Shown here: one piece after another, positions 18,210-27,282 of the stretch
Position numbering within the stretch: position 1 is the first letter of the stretch
Layout: every line of letters starts with the position of its first letter
Source: Bacteroidota bacterium
Lineage (GTDB): Bacteria; Bacteroidota; Bacteroidia; Bacteroidales; JAGONC01
Assembly: GCA_026391695.1 (NCBI GenBank)
Contig: JAPLDP010000071.1
Span: forward strand, 1-64,000
Length of the DNA: 64,000 nucleotides
Direction of reading: 5' to 3'
Notes under the pieces: generated by a model
The model's database searches: none
What the model was told of the DNA's origin: nothing
The model's input: the letters and a program-made list of their open reading frames with translations, nothing else
Position numbers and translations under genes: made by a program

Positions 18210-18923
18210 ATGGCTTACATCCTGTGTTTGGAAACAGCAACATCCGTATGTTCTGTGGCTTTATCCAGGGATGGTGAAGTAGTATCTCTCAAAGAATCTG
18301 ATGTCAGGTATTCTCATTCTGCATTAATCACATCATATATTCAGGACGTTACCCATCTGGCAGGCATTAGCCTTCAGGAGATTGATGCTATAGCCGTGAG
18401 CAAAGGTCCCGGATCTTATACCGGACTCAGAATAGGTGTCAGCACAGCCAAAGGCTTATGTTATGCTCTGGATTTGCCACTGGTAGCCATCGGTACATTA
18501 CAGTCCCTGGCCTATGGCCTGATTAAGAAATACAAAGAAGACCATCCGGGAGACCAAATCAATATATTGTTTTGTCCTATGATTGATGCCAGGAGAATGG
18601 AAGTTTATGACGCCATTTATACGATCGATCATATTGAAGTGAAATCGGTTGCAGCGGAAATCATCAGGGAAGATTCCTTTACAGAATATTTGAACGGGAA
18701 TAAATTATTTATTTTTGGAGATAATGCCATAAAGTGTAAACCTTTGCTAACACACCAGCCGGATATTGTTTTTATTGAAGATTTTATGCCTTCAGCCAGT
18801 TATATGGTTCAACTGGCACTGCAACGGTATAATGAGAAAAAATTTGAAGATCTGGCCTATTTTGAACCATTCTATCTGAAAGATTTTATTGCAGGTAAAC
18901 CTCATGTAAAAGGATTGAAATGA
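18210..18923 (+). CDS. tsaB: tRNA threonylcarbamoyladenosine biosynthesis protein TsaB
   Basis: 237 residues of the ASKHA fold: LCLETATSVCSVALS at the N-terminus and VSKGPGSYTGLRIGVSTAKGL, the signature of TsaB. With TsaD and TsaE it makes the t6A37 modification of ANN-decoding tRNAs. It starts 4 bp after the adaptor stop, so it is probably read from the same transcript although functionally unrelated. Confidence 0.93.
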   Translation: MAYILCLETATSVCSVALSRDGEVVSLKESDVRYSHSALITSYIQDVTHLAGISLQEIDAIAVSKGPGSYTGLRIGVSTAKGLCYALDLPLVAIGTLQSLAYGLIKKYKEDHPGDQINILFCPMIDARRMEVYDAIYTIDHIEVKSVAAEIIREDSFTEYLNGNKLFIFGDNAIKCKPLLTHQPDIVFIEDFMPSASYMVQLALQRYNEKKFEDLAYFEPFYLKDFIAGKPHVKGLK

Positions 18924-18948
18924 CCTTTGAAAAAGAAAATGAGGTCAT
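18920..18948. terminator. Possible bidirectional hairpin between convergent genes
   Basis: ATGACCT and AGGTCAT (seven-base arms, 15-nt loop) flank an A-rich loop between the tsaB stop and the end of the barrel gene. No clear T-run follows, so termination is uncertain. Confidence 0.3.
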
Positions 18949-18949
18949 A

Positions 18950-20374
18950 CTAAAAGTGATAGCTTATGCCCGTAAAGATCGAAAATGAATATGGATAGTA
19001 CTCAATAGAATGATCTCTTCTGATGGACTGGAGAGAATATTTGAATGTGGGCGAAAGATTCACTTTTAAATTTTTATTGACAGAATAATCTAATCCCATA
19101 CCTACCACGCTGTTGTATATCACCGGGTAAAAATCTTCCGATCTATCCAGATCGTAGCGTTGATCCTGGTATTGGAAATAGGCATGATTACCGATCATAA
19201 TCCCGGGGCTTAGCCCTCCTGAAAGATTCATTGACAGACGTTTATTTAATATCCGGTACTTCAGGATCAAAGGGATTTCAATGTACTCAAAATTCTGATA
19301 GATGTTTGAGTTAATGTACAGAAGGTTTTCGGCCGTGTCACGTACAGAAACTTCTTTAATCTGCGAAGGCATAGCAAGAGGATTGAAAGGAATGATACCG
19401 ACTGATGTGTTGGCATAATAAAGAACCTTATCATCAGGCAGCTGGAAAGCGACAATATCTTCATTCATCTGGCCTACTTTCGAATAGTATATTCCGGTTT
19501 GCAGGCTAATGTTATCTTTCAACAAATAACCGACATCTATTCCTCCGGCATATGAGTACATACCGCTTTCTACATTATCATAATAATTTTCGTCGGCTAT
19601 GACATTTGACGGTAGATCTTCACTTTTGATCTTGATGTTGCGATAAGAATATACTGGAGAGAATCCCCCGCCAATAATCCATTTTTCTCTTCCCTGGTTT
19701 TTGTCCTGGACTAAAGGATCTTCATACGTATAAATCTTCTGTTTTGGTTGTAGATTTTTGTTCTCTGATTTGATTTGTTCCCCGCCTATTTGTTCTTCTT
19801 TGATTATGATCGTTTCTTCAGACCGGATTTCACTTACAGGTATCTCAGGCTGATTAGCAATATCCGCTACCTGACCGGATGTCGCATTTTCAGAAGCGAC
19901 AGATGTTTTGCTATCTGCCATGGCATACTCCTGTTTGCTTTCTGAAAGCTTTTCGATTTCATCAGATGTAACAGATGGAATGGCATTATTTTTATCAGCT
20001 GGTGTTTTTAAGACCGAATGGTCGGTTTGATTTCCGACAATGGTTTTTTGATCTTTAGATATAACTGATTCATTAGAGTTATCCGATAAAGTGCTTACAG
20101 ATATTGGATTCTTTGTAACATCCTGCCGGGAAATAGCCATACCCTCATCAGATTTTTCATTTAAATTGAAAGTAGCGTAGAAATAGCCTGATATAAATGC
20201 GAAAATGAACACAGCTGCAACTGCTGCCCATCGGTAAAGGATAGCCCTTCTTTTCTTCCTGGCTATCATAATGTCGTCTTTCAATTTATCCCAGGCGTAA
20301 ACAGGTGGCGTTTCTTCATATCCTGACAGATTATCCCTGAAAAGCTGGTCAATATTTTTTTCATTAACCGACAT
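18950..20374 (-). CDS. Dma-like dual-membrane-spanning anti-sigma/beta-barrel protein
   Basis: 474 residues in four parts. Residues 1-40 are cytoplasmic (NIDQLFRDNLSGYEETPP..WDKL), a segment typical of proteins encoded next to Bacteroidetes sigma factors. A single inner-membrane helix is at about 45-67. A polar, low-complexity linker runs from 68 to about 230. An outer-membrane beta-barrel of amphipathic strands follows, ending in ISYHF. The protein could therefore span both membranes. This matches the dual-membrane anti-sigma (Dma) architecture described for Bacteroides, as I recall it. It lies 5 bp after an ECF sigma gene, its likely partner. No cleavable signal peptide is apparent. Confidence 0.75.
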   Translation of the reverse strand: MSVNEKNIDQLFRDNLSGYEETPPVYAWDKLKDDIMIARKKRRAILYRWAAVAAVFIFAFISGYFYATFNLNEKSDEGMAISRQDVTKNPISVSTLSDNSNESVISKDQKTIVGNQTDHSVLKTPADKNNAIPSVTSDEIEKLSESKQEYAMADSKTSVASENATSGQVADIANQPEIPVSEIRSEETIIIKEEQIGGEQIKSENKNLQPKQKIYTYEDPLVQDKNQGREKWIIGGGFSPVYSYRNIKIKSEDLPSNVIADENYYDNVESGMYSYAGGIDVGYLLKDNISLQTGIYYSKVGQMNEDIVAFQLPDDKVLYYANTSVGIIPFNPLAMPSQIKEVSVRDTAENLLYINSNIYQNFEYIEIPLILKYRILNKRLSMNLSGGLSPGIMIGNHAYFQYQDQRYDLDRSEDFYPVIYNSVVGMGLDYSVNKNLKVNLSPTFKYSLQSIRRDHSIEYYPYSFSIFTGISYHF

Positions 20375-20379
20375 GATCC

Positions 20380-20952
20380 TTATTTTACTTTTTTAGTAGA
20401 AGAATAAAAATATTTATTCACATTACGTTGCAATACAACTCTCGCTCTGGCGAGATTTGACTTGGATGTGCCCTCTGAAATACCCAGCTTGACACTGATC
20501 TCTTTATGTGTATACCCCTCCACAGCAAAGAGGTTAAAGACCAGACGGTATTTCGGAGACAGGTTCTGGATCATCTTCACCAGGTCGCCTGCAGAAATTG
20601 CACTGATGGTATCTTCAGCATAGAGTTCTTCTTCTTGATCATCAATCGCAGATAAAGGATGCAGGTGTTTTTCCCTGCGAAATTTTTCCAGCGATGTATT
20701 AATCATGATCTTTCGCATCCATCCTTCAAAAGAGCCTTTATACCTGAATGAAGAAATGTTGGTGAAGATTTTCATAAATCCTTCATGCATAAGGTCTTCC
20801 GCTTCAGTGCGGTCTTTGGAATAATAAAGACACACTCCAAACATCCCCCTGGAGTAAAGATTATATAATCTTTCCTGGTCTTTGATTTTACCGGCTTTAC
20901 AGCCTTTTATAATATCATCCAGTATCTCCGGGCTAGCCTCATTCATTTGCAT
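20380..20952 (-). CDS. ECF RNA polymerase sigma factor
   Basis: 190 residues from the ATG at 20952 (MQMNEASPE); the frame is open to 21111 but a -7 box at 20970-20977 makes the shorter start more likely. Region 2 is seen in ERLYNLYSRGMFGVCLYYSKDRTEAEDLMHEGFMKIF, described here only in outline; region 4 is the helix-turn-helix YTHKEISVKLGISEGTSKSNLARAR, likewise. It directs transcription of an envelope-related regulon. The barrel protein immediately downstream probably holds it inactive. Confidence 0.88.
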   Translation of the reverse strand: MQMNEASPEILDDIIKGCKAGKIKDQERLYNLYSRGMFGVCLYYSKDRTEAEDLMHEGFMKIFTNISSFRYKGSFEGWMRKIMINTSLEKFRREKHLHPLSAIDDQEEELYAEDTISAISAGDLVKMIQNLSPKYRLVFNLFAVEGYTHKEISVKLGISEGTSKSNLARARVVLQRNVNKYFYSSTKKVK

Positions 20953-20969
20953 TGGTTCAAAACCAGTTA

Positions 20970-20977
20970 CAAAGGTA
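20970..20977 (-). promoter_or_regulatory. Candidate -7 box for the sigma-factor operon
   Basis: TACCTTTG on the minus strand matches TAnnTTTG, 18 bp before the preferred ATG. The -33 element is poor, as expected if the gene is read by an alternative sigma factor. Confidence 0.4.
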
Positions 20978-21167
20978 GCGCTTTTCAGGCTTAAAAAAAG
21001 AACGTTTTTGAGTAGATGATAATAGACAGTTATTGGTTGCGTAATGTAACAGTTTTTTTTAACACAGGAATGTTGAGCCCGGCAAAATTTCCTTAAAAAT
21101 TTATTTACCAACGCAACTTTCAGAATAGAATAAACATCTTTAGGATAAGATTAGTTTACTGAAGGTT

Positions 21168-21308
21168 ATGAGAGGTATTGTATTACAAGTGAGAAGATAT
21201 TTTTACCTGCTGGTTAAGTCAAAAGCGATTTTTTTCATCCTGATAGTGGCATTATTTTTACTGACTATTGCCGTGAAGGATATCGTTGAAAAAACGCTTT
21301 TACAATAG
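21168..21308 (+). CDS. Small single-pass membrane protein
   Basis: A 46-residue frame (MRGIVLQVRRYFYLLVKSKA and onward) with a basic N-terminus and one strong hydrophobic helix at about 20-36, ending TLLQ. A purine-rich GAAGG lies just before the ATG. It is divergent from the sigma gene and fills the only gene-sized gap here. It is not long enough for standard gene calling. Charge bias suggests N-in, C-out topology. Function unknown; it could be a chance frame. Confidence 0.45.
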   Translation: MRGIVLQVRRYFYLLVKSKAIFFILIVALFLLTIAVKDIVEKTLLQ

Positions 21309-21362
21309 CCGGAATCAGCCACAGGTGAAAAGAGTTTATGTTTCATTTTGGTTTTAGGCATT

Positions 21363-21416
21363 AAAAGGGCAAATTTAATATCCGTACAGTAATGGATTAG
21401 AGTTTGCCTTTTTATT
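21363..21416. terminator. Weak hairpin with T-run before the response-regulator end
   Basis: AAAAGGGCAAA and TTTGCCTTTTT pair with one bulge, separated by about 30 bases, and run into TTTATTTT. It could serve the small plus-strand gene. The rest of 21309-21501 shows nothing recognisable. Confidence 0.3.
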
Positions 21417-21501
21417 TTAGGGATTTACATTTATAGTCTGTGCCCTGTCCATATCATAAGTTCCAAGCCATCTCAGGATCCAGCCATGTAGGGAAAGATC
21501 A

Positions 21502-22203
21502 CTATGTGTTGCAAATCAGTTTAAATCCCACTCCGTGTACATTGATTAATTCAATCCGGGGATCATCTTTCAAATACTTACGTAGTTTGGCGATGTAAAC
21601 ATCCATACTCCTGGCGTTGAAGTAACTGTCGTCGAACCAAATTTTGGTCAGAGCATAGCGGCGGTCGAGGGTATCATTTAAATTTTCGCAGAGAAGCTTT
21701 AACAGGTCAGCTTCCTTGGATGTCAGTTTTTGCTCTTTGTTTCTGAAGTGAAGCATCTGGTGGTTATAGTCAAACGTATAACCGCCAATGATAAATGTAT
21801 TATCTCCGGGCATGTTTTTCTTTCCATCCTTCACGCGACGGATAATGGCATTCATCCGAGCCAGGAGTTCCTCCATACTGAAGGGCTTGGTAAGGTAATC
21901 GTCAGCGCCGATTTCAAAGCCTTTGAGCTTATCTTCCGGTAATGATTTTGCCGTGAGGAACAGGATAGGGATTTTTTTATCGATAACTCTGATCTCCCTG
22001 GCGAGGGTAAAGCCATCCTTGATGGGCATCATCACATCGATGATGCAAAAGTTAAAATCTTCCTTCTTATACATATTAAAGGCTTCTTCGCCATTGATAG
22101 ACAGATGGGTAGGATACCCTTTGGCTTCGAGATAAGCTTTGAGAATATTCCCTAGATTACGGTCATCTTCAGCCAGTAAAACTTTGATATTCTGTTTTGT
22201 CAT
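21502..22203 (-). CDS. OmpR-family response regulator, RprY-like
   Basis: 233 residues. Receiver domain 1-120: acidic pocket AEDD near 11-14, phospho-acceptor D56 in IIDVMMP, conserved Lys in LTAKS and the GADDYLTKPF loop. A winged-helix DNA-binding domain at about 135-230 includes LTSKEADLLKLL and SMDVYIAKLRKYL. It closely resembles RprY of Bacteroides by memory of that family. It is encoded after, and 35 bp from, its kinase gene on the same strand. Confidence 0.9.
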   Translation of the reverse strand: MTKQNIKVLLAEDDRNLGNILKAYLEAKGYPTHLSINGEEAFNMYKKEDFNFCIIDVMMPIKDGFTLAREIRVIDKKIPILFLTAKSLPEDKLKGFEIGADDYLTKPFSMEELLARMNAIIRRVKDGKKNMPGDNTFIIGGYTFDYNHQMLHFRNKEQKLTSKEADLLKLLCENLNDTLDRRYALTKIWFDDSYFNARSMDVYIAKLRKYLKDDPRIELINVHGVGFKLICNT

Positions 22204-22238
22204 AAGATTACTTTTGAGTCATTTTCTTGATTCAGAGG

Positions 22239-23666
22239 TCATCCTTCAGGGATAAAGAACGTAAATTTACTTCCTTTATTGAGTTCGCTATCGATGCTTA
22301 TCCGTCCACCGTGCTTGTCGATGATGGCTTTAACATAGCTCAGACCAAGACCGAAGCCTTTGAAATTATGAACATCGCCTGTAGGAACACGATAGAGTTT
22401 ATCAAAGATCTTTTTTTGGTCGGCTTTGTTAATGCCAATACCGTTATCTTTCACTGATATCTCCACACCGCCCGGCACATTTTGGGTGGAGACAACAATG
22501 ACTGGTTTCTTGGGTGAATACTTATTGGCATTTTCGAGTAAATTATAGATGACATTAGTAAGGTGCATCCGGTCGGCATTGATCACCGGTAATACTGCAT
22601 GAAATTCCTTTATGATAATACCGTCGTTGATCTCTACTTGTATGCCGATATTTTTGACCACCTCCTCGATGATCTCATGAATGTTTACCTGTTCTTTTTT
22701 AAGTTTTAACTTACCCTTTTCCAATACAGCTGTCTGCAGGATTTTTTCTGCCATGGTTCCAAGACGTCTGTTCTCGTCGCTGATTATCCGGATATAATTG
22801 TTAGAAACACCCTCAATTTTGTTAATGTCCTTATCCATGAGTGCTTCGCATGCCAATGCTATAGTAGACACAGGCGTCTTGAATTCATGGGTCATATTAT
22901 TAATAAAATCGGTTTTCATTTCTGTGAGACGTTTTTGTTTAATGACTGAATTGAGTGACAGGAAGAAAGAGATGATGATAACCAGTATGAGAAGGATTGA
23001 AATGATGAGCATACTGGCCATCTGGGTGACAAGAAACGTTTTCTCATGAGGGAAATAAATCATCAGGTAGTCGGGCTGGGAAAACATATCACTTGGGAAG
23101 AGTGTATATCCAAAACTTTTGTCTATCAACTCCTCGCCATAATTCCCTGTATTACTGAGCACTAACCTGTTTTTTGAAGAACTGTAAATGCCAAATTCGT
23201 ATTCTGTGTTTATTCCTTTAGTTGATAACTGATTGGATATCAAAGAGTCAAGAACCTTTATATCGATCCTTTTCTCAATATCCATAAAATGTCGGAAAGC
23301 AAACATGTCTTCCATAACATCATTAAAAAGAGAAGATTTCTTTTGAAGAAGTGCGTTGACACGTTCGTCGGTTGAGCCATTTCTGAAGGATTCAATCTCT
23401 TGATAATAAAAAAGGTTAAGAGAGTCAATTTCGTGGAAAATATCTTTGCTGCTTTCGAAGAATTTAGATTTCTGTCGGATCTGGTTAGCTATCTCTATTT
23501 TTTCGAGCTTATCTACGACATTTGACATTGCTTCACTGACACTGCGTTTAAAAGTTGCCTGCTTAACCAGAATTGCATTCCTGATCCAGTAGACCTGAAT
23601 GCTGACCAATCCAACCAGGGCGAGGGTAATAATTATCCCGATAAGGATGATGTAATGCTTTTTCAT
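22239..23666 (-). CDS. Sensor histidine kinase, RprX-like
   Basis: 475 residues. Transmembrane helices at about 7-29 and 217-238 enclose a periplasmic sensor of about 185 residues that I cannot match to a known fold. The dimerisation domain carries the phosphorylated His in MTHEFKTPVSTIALACEAL. The HATPase domain has the N box NVIYNLLENANKYS, G1 VKDNGIGI and G2 GFGLGLSYVKAI. It phosphorylates the response regulator encoded just downstream. There is no HAMP domain, as in RprX-type kinases. Confidence 0.9.
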   Translation of the reverse strand: MKKHYIILIGIIITLALVGLVSIQVYWIRNAILVKQATFKRSVSEAMSNVVDKLEKIEIANQIRQKSKFFESSKDIFHEIDSLNLFYYQEIESFRNGSTDERVNALLQKKSSLFNDVMEDMFAFRHFMDIEKRIDIKVLDSLISNQLSTKGINTEYEFGIYSSSKNRLVLSNTGNYGEELIDKSFGYTLFPSDMFSQPDYLMIYFPHEKTFLVTQMASMLIISILLILVIIISFFLSLNSVIKQKRLTEMKTDFINNMTHEFKTPVSTIALACEALMDKDINKIEGVSNNYIRIISDENRRLGTMAEKILQTAVLEKGKLKLKKEQVNIHEIIEEVVKNIGIQVEINDGIIIKEFHAVLPVINADRMHLTNVIYNLLENANKYSPKKPVIVVSTQNVPGGVEISVKDNGIGINKADQKKIFDKLYRVPTGDVHNFKGFGLGLSYVKAIIDKHGGRISIDSELNKGSKFTFFIPEG

Positions 23667-23851
23667 TCTGACAAAATTACTGATTGATAAGCAATTGTTA
23701 TTTGTTTTAACAATAATTAACGATTATGATTAATGTGACAGGTAGCAGGTTGCAAGTTACATGGCTAATGAATAAAATTTATTTTATTAACCTGTAAATT
23801 ATGACCTTAGTTAGGGTTGCCTGATGCAGACAGGTGTGTGGCATTTTTAGC

Positions 23852-23859
23852 TAATTTTG
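23852..23859 (+). promoter_or_regulatory. Candidate -7 box of pgi
   Basis: TAATTTTG matches TAnnTTTG and lies 25 bp before the pgi ATG. No convincing TTG at the expected distance. Confidence 0.35.
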
Positions 23860-23884
23860 TAATTTTATAAGAAAAATCGGAATC

Positions 23885-25234
23885 ATGGTCAATTTAGCAT
23901 TGGATATCAGTAAGGTGTTTGATTTTGTGAGCAGGGATGAGATATTTTCTTTACAAAAGGAAATGACGGAACATCATAAAGCACTTTTAAACAGGACAGG
24001 GAAGGGTGGTGATTTTTTAGGCTGGATGACGCTTCCAAGGGATATTGATGAGAATTTGATACAGAGCATTGAGTCGGATGCCAGGCGTGTGGCAGAAATG
24101 GCCGATATATTTGTAGTGATCGGAATAGGAGGTTCTTATCTGGGTTCCAGGGCAGTCATTGAAGCACTGAGTGGTTATTTTGAGCATTTCAGGTCCGGGC
24201 GGGAACATCCTTTGGTGTTATTCGCAGGCCATCAAATTGACGAAGATTATCACCATGACCTGCTGGAAATCCTTGACAAAAGGGATTATGCTCTGACGGT
24301 CATCTCAAAGTCGGGCACAACAACAGAACCGGCTATCGCTTTTCGTCTGCTCAAAAGTCACCTGGAAAAAAAATATGGTGATAAAGGGGCAGGTGAACGT
24401 ATCATTGCCATTAGCGATAAAAGCAGAGGTGCTCTCAAGAACCTCGCTGATATTGAAGGCTATAAGACCTATGTGGTTCCTGATGATGTTGGAGGACGAT
24501 ATTCGGTATTGACACCTGTTGGATTATTGCCCATTGCCGTTTCCGGTTTTGATATCCGGGAGCTTCTTCATGGGGCTGAACACATGATGAAGCTGAATGA
24601 AAAATCCAGCATATTTGATAAGAATCCGGCAGCTCTTTACGCAGCAACTCGTAATGCATTGTTCCGTAAAGGAAAGACCACCGAGATATTTGTAAATTAC
24701 TCACCGGCATTATCTTATTTCACTGAGTGGTGGAAACAGTTATACGGTGAAAGTGAAGGTAAAGAAAACAAAGGTATTTTCCCGGCAGGAGCCAGTTTTA
24801 CAACCGACCTGCATTCCATGGGACAATACATCCAGGAAGGATTGAGATTGCTTTTTGAAACAGTTTTACTAGTAGATAAGCCGCGCAGTGAACTTATCAT
24901 TCCATATGAAACAGAGGATATGGATGGTTTGAATTACATTGCAGGACGAAGGATGCATGAAGTTAATCAAATGGCATCGCTGGGTACCATACTGGCACAT
25001 ACCGACGGAGGCGTGCCTAATATATCCATTACAATTCCAGTCATCGATGAATTACGCCTGGGTGAATTAATCTATTTCTTTGAAATATCCTGTGCATTGA
25101 GTGGTTACATGCTGGGAGTGAATCCCTTTGATCAGCCTGGTGTTGAAGCTTATAAAAAAAATATGTTTGCCTTATTAGGTAAACCAGGATTTGAACAGAA
25201 TACAACAGAGCTGAAGAAAAGGTTAAAGGGCTGA
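23885..25234 (+). CDS. pgi: Glucose-6-phosphate isomerase
   Basis: 449 residues, the length of the shorter bacterial PGI branch. Sugar-phosphate and catalytic segments visible: VIGIGGSYLGSRAV, VISKSGTTTEPAIAF, DDVGGRYSVLTPVGLLP, LYGESEGKENKGIFP, DLHSMGQYIQEG and NPFDQPGVEAYKKNMF. It interconverts glucose-6-P and fructose-6-P in the cytoplasm. Followed 75 bp later by a cytidylate-kinase-like gene. Confidence 0.95.
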   Translation: MVNLALDISKVFDFVSRDEIFSLQKEMTEHHKALLNRTGKGGDFLGWMTLPRDIDENLIQSIESDARRVAEMADIFVVIGIGGSYLGSRAVIEALSGYFEHFRSGREHPLVLFAGHQIDEDYHHDLLEILDKRDYALTVISKSGTTTEPAIAFRLLKSHLEKKYGDKGAGERIIAISDKSRGALKNLADIEGYKTYVVPDDVGGRYSVLTPVGLLPIAVSGFDIRELLHGAEHMMKLNEKSSIFDKNPAALYAATRNALFRKGKTTEIFVNYSPALSYFTEWWKQLYGESEGKENKGIFPAGASFTTDLHSMGQYIQEGLRLLFETVLLVDKPRSELIIPYETEDMDGLNYIAGRRMHEVNQMASLGTILAHTDGGVPNISITIPVIDELRLGELIYFFEISCALSGYMLGVNPFDQPGVEAYKKNMFALLGKPGFEQNTTELKKRLKG

Positions 25235-25309
25235 CAGAAAGACGTTCCTACAAAGGTTTTGATAACTTTAGCAATACTTAAATAACAACATTTTTAACCG
25301 GAGGGCAAC

Positions 25310-26011
25310 ATGCAGAGCTTTTTAAGTAAATATATGGAACAAAGGTTCAGGGATAAGGACATGGTTTATTCCGACGAACATGAGTCTTTGCCGGTAGTTA
25401 CTATTTCGCGTGAGGCAGGGTGTGCTGGCACAGAGATTGCCGGCATGCTGGCACTCAGGCTGGATGCCCTGCATAAAGGTAAAGGGAAAAGCCAGACATG
25501 GCGGGTAGTGAACAAGGAGATCATTCATGACTCAGCTAAAGCACTTGACCTGGACCCTTCAATGATAAGTCAGTTATTCAAAGGTGAGAAGAAAGGAATC
25601 ATCGATGATATGGTGTCATCGATGTCGAGAAAGTATTACAAGAGTGATTGGAAGATAAGGAAGACCATCACCGATATTATCCGGACCATTGCTGACCTGG
25701 GATATGTCATCATTGTTGGCCGCGCCGGGGTTGTTATAGCAAGAGACTATCCAAAGTCGTTGCATATCAAACTTCATGCACCTCAGGAGTGGAGAACGGA
25801 GGTGATCCAGGCCAGGCATAATATATCTTACCAGGAAGCCAGAGATTATGTAAATGAAACAGATAAAAGCCGTATCAAGCTGTTATCAGATTTCAAATGT
25901 GATAAAGCGGATTGTTATTTATTTGATGCCGTGCTTAACTGTAAGTCGCTATCGAAGGAACAAATTGTTGAGATAATTATCAAACTGATGGAAGTCAAAA
26001 AAATCATTTAA
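25310..26011 (+). CDS. Cytidylate kinase-like protein
   Basis: 233 residues of the cytidylate-kinase-like family. The nucleotide-binding loop is atypical: SREAGCAGTEIAGMLA replaces a standard Walker A. Later segments, IIVGRAGVVIARDYP and HIKLHAPQEWR, match the family. The substrate is unknown; it is not the housekeeping Cmk. The start is unusually well supported, with GGAGG eight bases before the ATG, rare for this phylum. A nitroreductase starts 12 bp after its stop. Confidence 0.8.
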   Translation: MQSFLSKYMEQRFRDKDMVYSDEHESLPVVTISREAGCAGTEIAGMLALRLDALHKGKGKSQTWRVVNKEIIHDSAKALDLDPSMISQLFKGEKKGIIDDMVSSMSRKYYKSDWKIRKTITDIIRTIADLGYVIIVGRAGVVIARDYPKSLHIKLHAPQEWRTEVIQARHNISYQEARDYVNETDKSRIKLLSDFKCDKADCYLFDAVLNCKSLSKEQIVEIIIKLMEVKKII

Positions 26012-26023
26012 ATAAACACAAGA

Positions 26024-26572
26024 TTGGCAAGTTTTTCGGAATTGATTCATTTCAGGCAGAGCGTAAGGAAGTACAGCAACAGGCCTGTGGAAAAGGAAAA
26101 GTTATTGAAGTGCGTCGAGGCGGCACGCATAGCGCCTTCGGCCAGTAATTCACAACCATGGAAGTTCATTATTGTAGATGATCTGGGACTTAAAGACAAA
26201 GTGGCGAGGGCAACCTATAATCTAATCATTCTCTTCAATAAGTTCACACAGCAGGCCCCGGTGATGGTGGTCATTGTGATGGAAAAGCCCAGGTTAATCA
26301 CACAGATAGGGGTAGCTGTGAAGAAGAAGGAATGGCCGTTAATCGATATCGGTATTGCAGCGGAGCATTTTTGTCTGCAGGCTGAAGAGGAAGGCCTTGG
26401 TACATGCATGATTGGATGGTTCAACGAGAAAAAAGTAAAACGTATATTGAACATTCCTTTCAGAAAAACCGTTGCCTTATTAATCAGTGTCGGGTATGCT
26501 GTTGATGATTACCCCCTGAGGGCTAAGATCAGAAAGGATATCCAGCATATGAGTGTCTTTAATCATTATTGA
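26024..26572 (+). CDS. Nitroreductase-family protein
   Basis: 182 residues. The FMN-binding N-terminus is RQSVRKYSNRPV and AARIAPSASNSQPWKFIIV. The C-terminal part, AEEEGLGTCMIGWF and ALLISVGYAVDDY, completes the fold. It uses NAD(P)H to reduce a nitro, quinone or flavin-like substrate that cannot be predicted. The only in-frame start near the beginning of homology is TTG at 26024; no upstream in-frame ATG exists in the 12-bp gap. Confidence 0.85.
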   Translation: MASFSELIHFRQSVRKYSNRPVEKEKLLKCVEAARIAPSASNSQPWKFIIVDDLGLKDKVARATYNLIILFNKFTQQAPVMVVIVMEKPRLITQIGVAVKKKEWPLIDIGIAAEHFCLQAEEEGLGTCMIGWFNEKKVKRILNIPFRKTVALLISVGYAVDDYPLRAKIRKDIQHMSVFNHY

Positions 26573-26584
26573 TCATCCTTAAAA

Positions 26585-27268
26585 ATGAAACCAATTCTAA
26601 TTACAATACTCTTTTCTTTCAATATCCTATCGGTATTTGCTCAGGAGAAATCTTCATTTGTAGCCGTACGCAGCGGAGTCTCTTGTCCTCTGGGGGCATA
26701 TTATTCTGCTGATCTTCAGGAAGGTTCATTTACTATGGCCGGATTTAACGCAACCTTAGAGGGAGCATGGTTTTTTAAGAGATGGCTCGGGGTGGGGGCT
26801 TCTGCCGGATTAAATCTTCACCCCATAGATGCAGGTGCTTTGGCAACAGCCACAATGGCAAGTGATGCCTTTATGACTAATCTGTCGGTTCGGTCGGATC
26901 CCTTCAGAGTGCTGACCTTCATGGCAGGTCCCTATGCATGTTTGGATTTACGGAAAAATTTTTCATTGACCTGTAAATTGCTTGGCGGCATGATACAGGC
27001 CTCTACACCTTATCAGCTTTATAAAGCCGAATATTTCATGATCGGGCGATACTGGTATGAGATTACCAGCTCCAGGGACTGGGAAGTGTCGTTCATGGCG
27101 GGTATTGGTGTCAGATACGATGTTTCAGATTGTATAGGAATTATGTTCGACACTGACTTCACTTATAATCAGTGTGAGTTTGGATTTATAACCTATAACG
27201 GGAGCATAACAGAACACAAAAAGATTCTCTTTTTAAATTCTACATTGGGGATTATAATTATTTTATAA
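26585..27268 (+). CDS. Outer-membrane beta-barrel protein (paralogue of 11785-12534)
   Basis: 227 residues with a signal peptide ending at LSVFAQ. Amphipathic strands run throughout. The first third aligns by eye with the barrel at 11785-12534 (SGVSCPLG against SGISMGVSVPL, then TDL/ADL and a Phe-rich strand), so the two are paralogues. The C-terminus ends in LGIIIIL rather than an aromatic residue, which is atypical for a barrel. It lies 12 bp after the nitroreductase and is convergent with the C25 peptidase. Confidence 0.7.
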   Translation: MKPILITILFSFNILSVFAQEKSSFVAVRSGVSCPLGAYYSADLQEGSFTMAGFNATLEGAWFFKRWLGVGASAGLNLHPIDAGALATATMASDAFMTNLSVRSDPFRVLTFMAGPYACLDLRKNFSLTCKLLGGMIQASTPYQLYKAEYFMIGRYWYEITSSRDWEVSFMAGIGVRYDVSDCIGIMFDTDFTYNQCEFGFITYNGSITEHKKILFLNSTLGIIIIL

Positions 27269-27282
27269 TCTCTGACCTCAGA

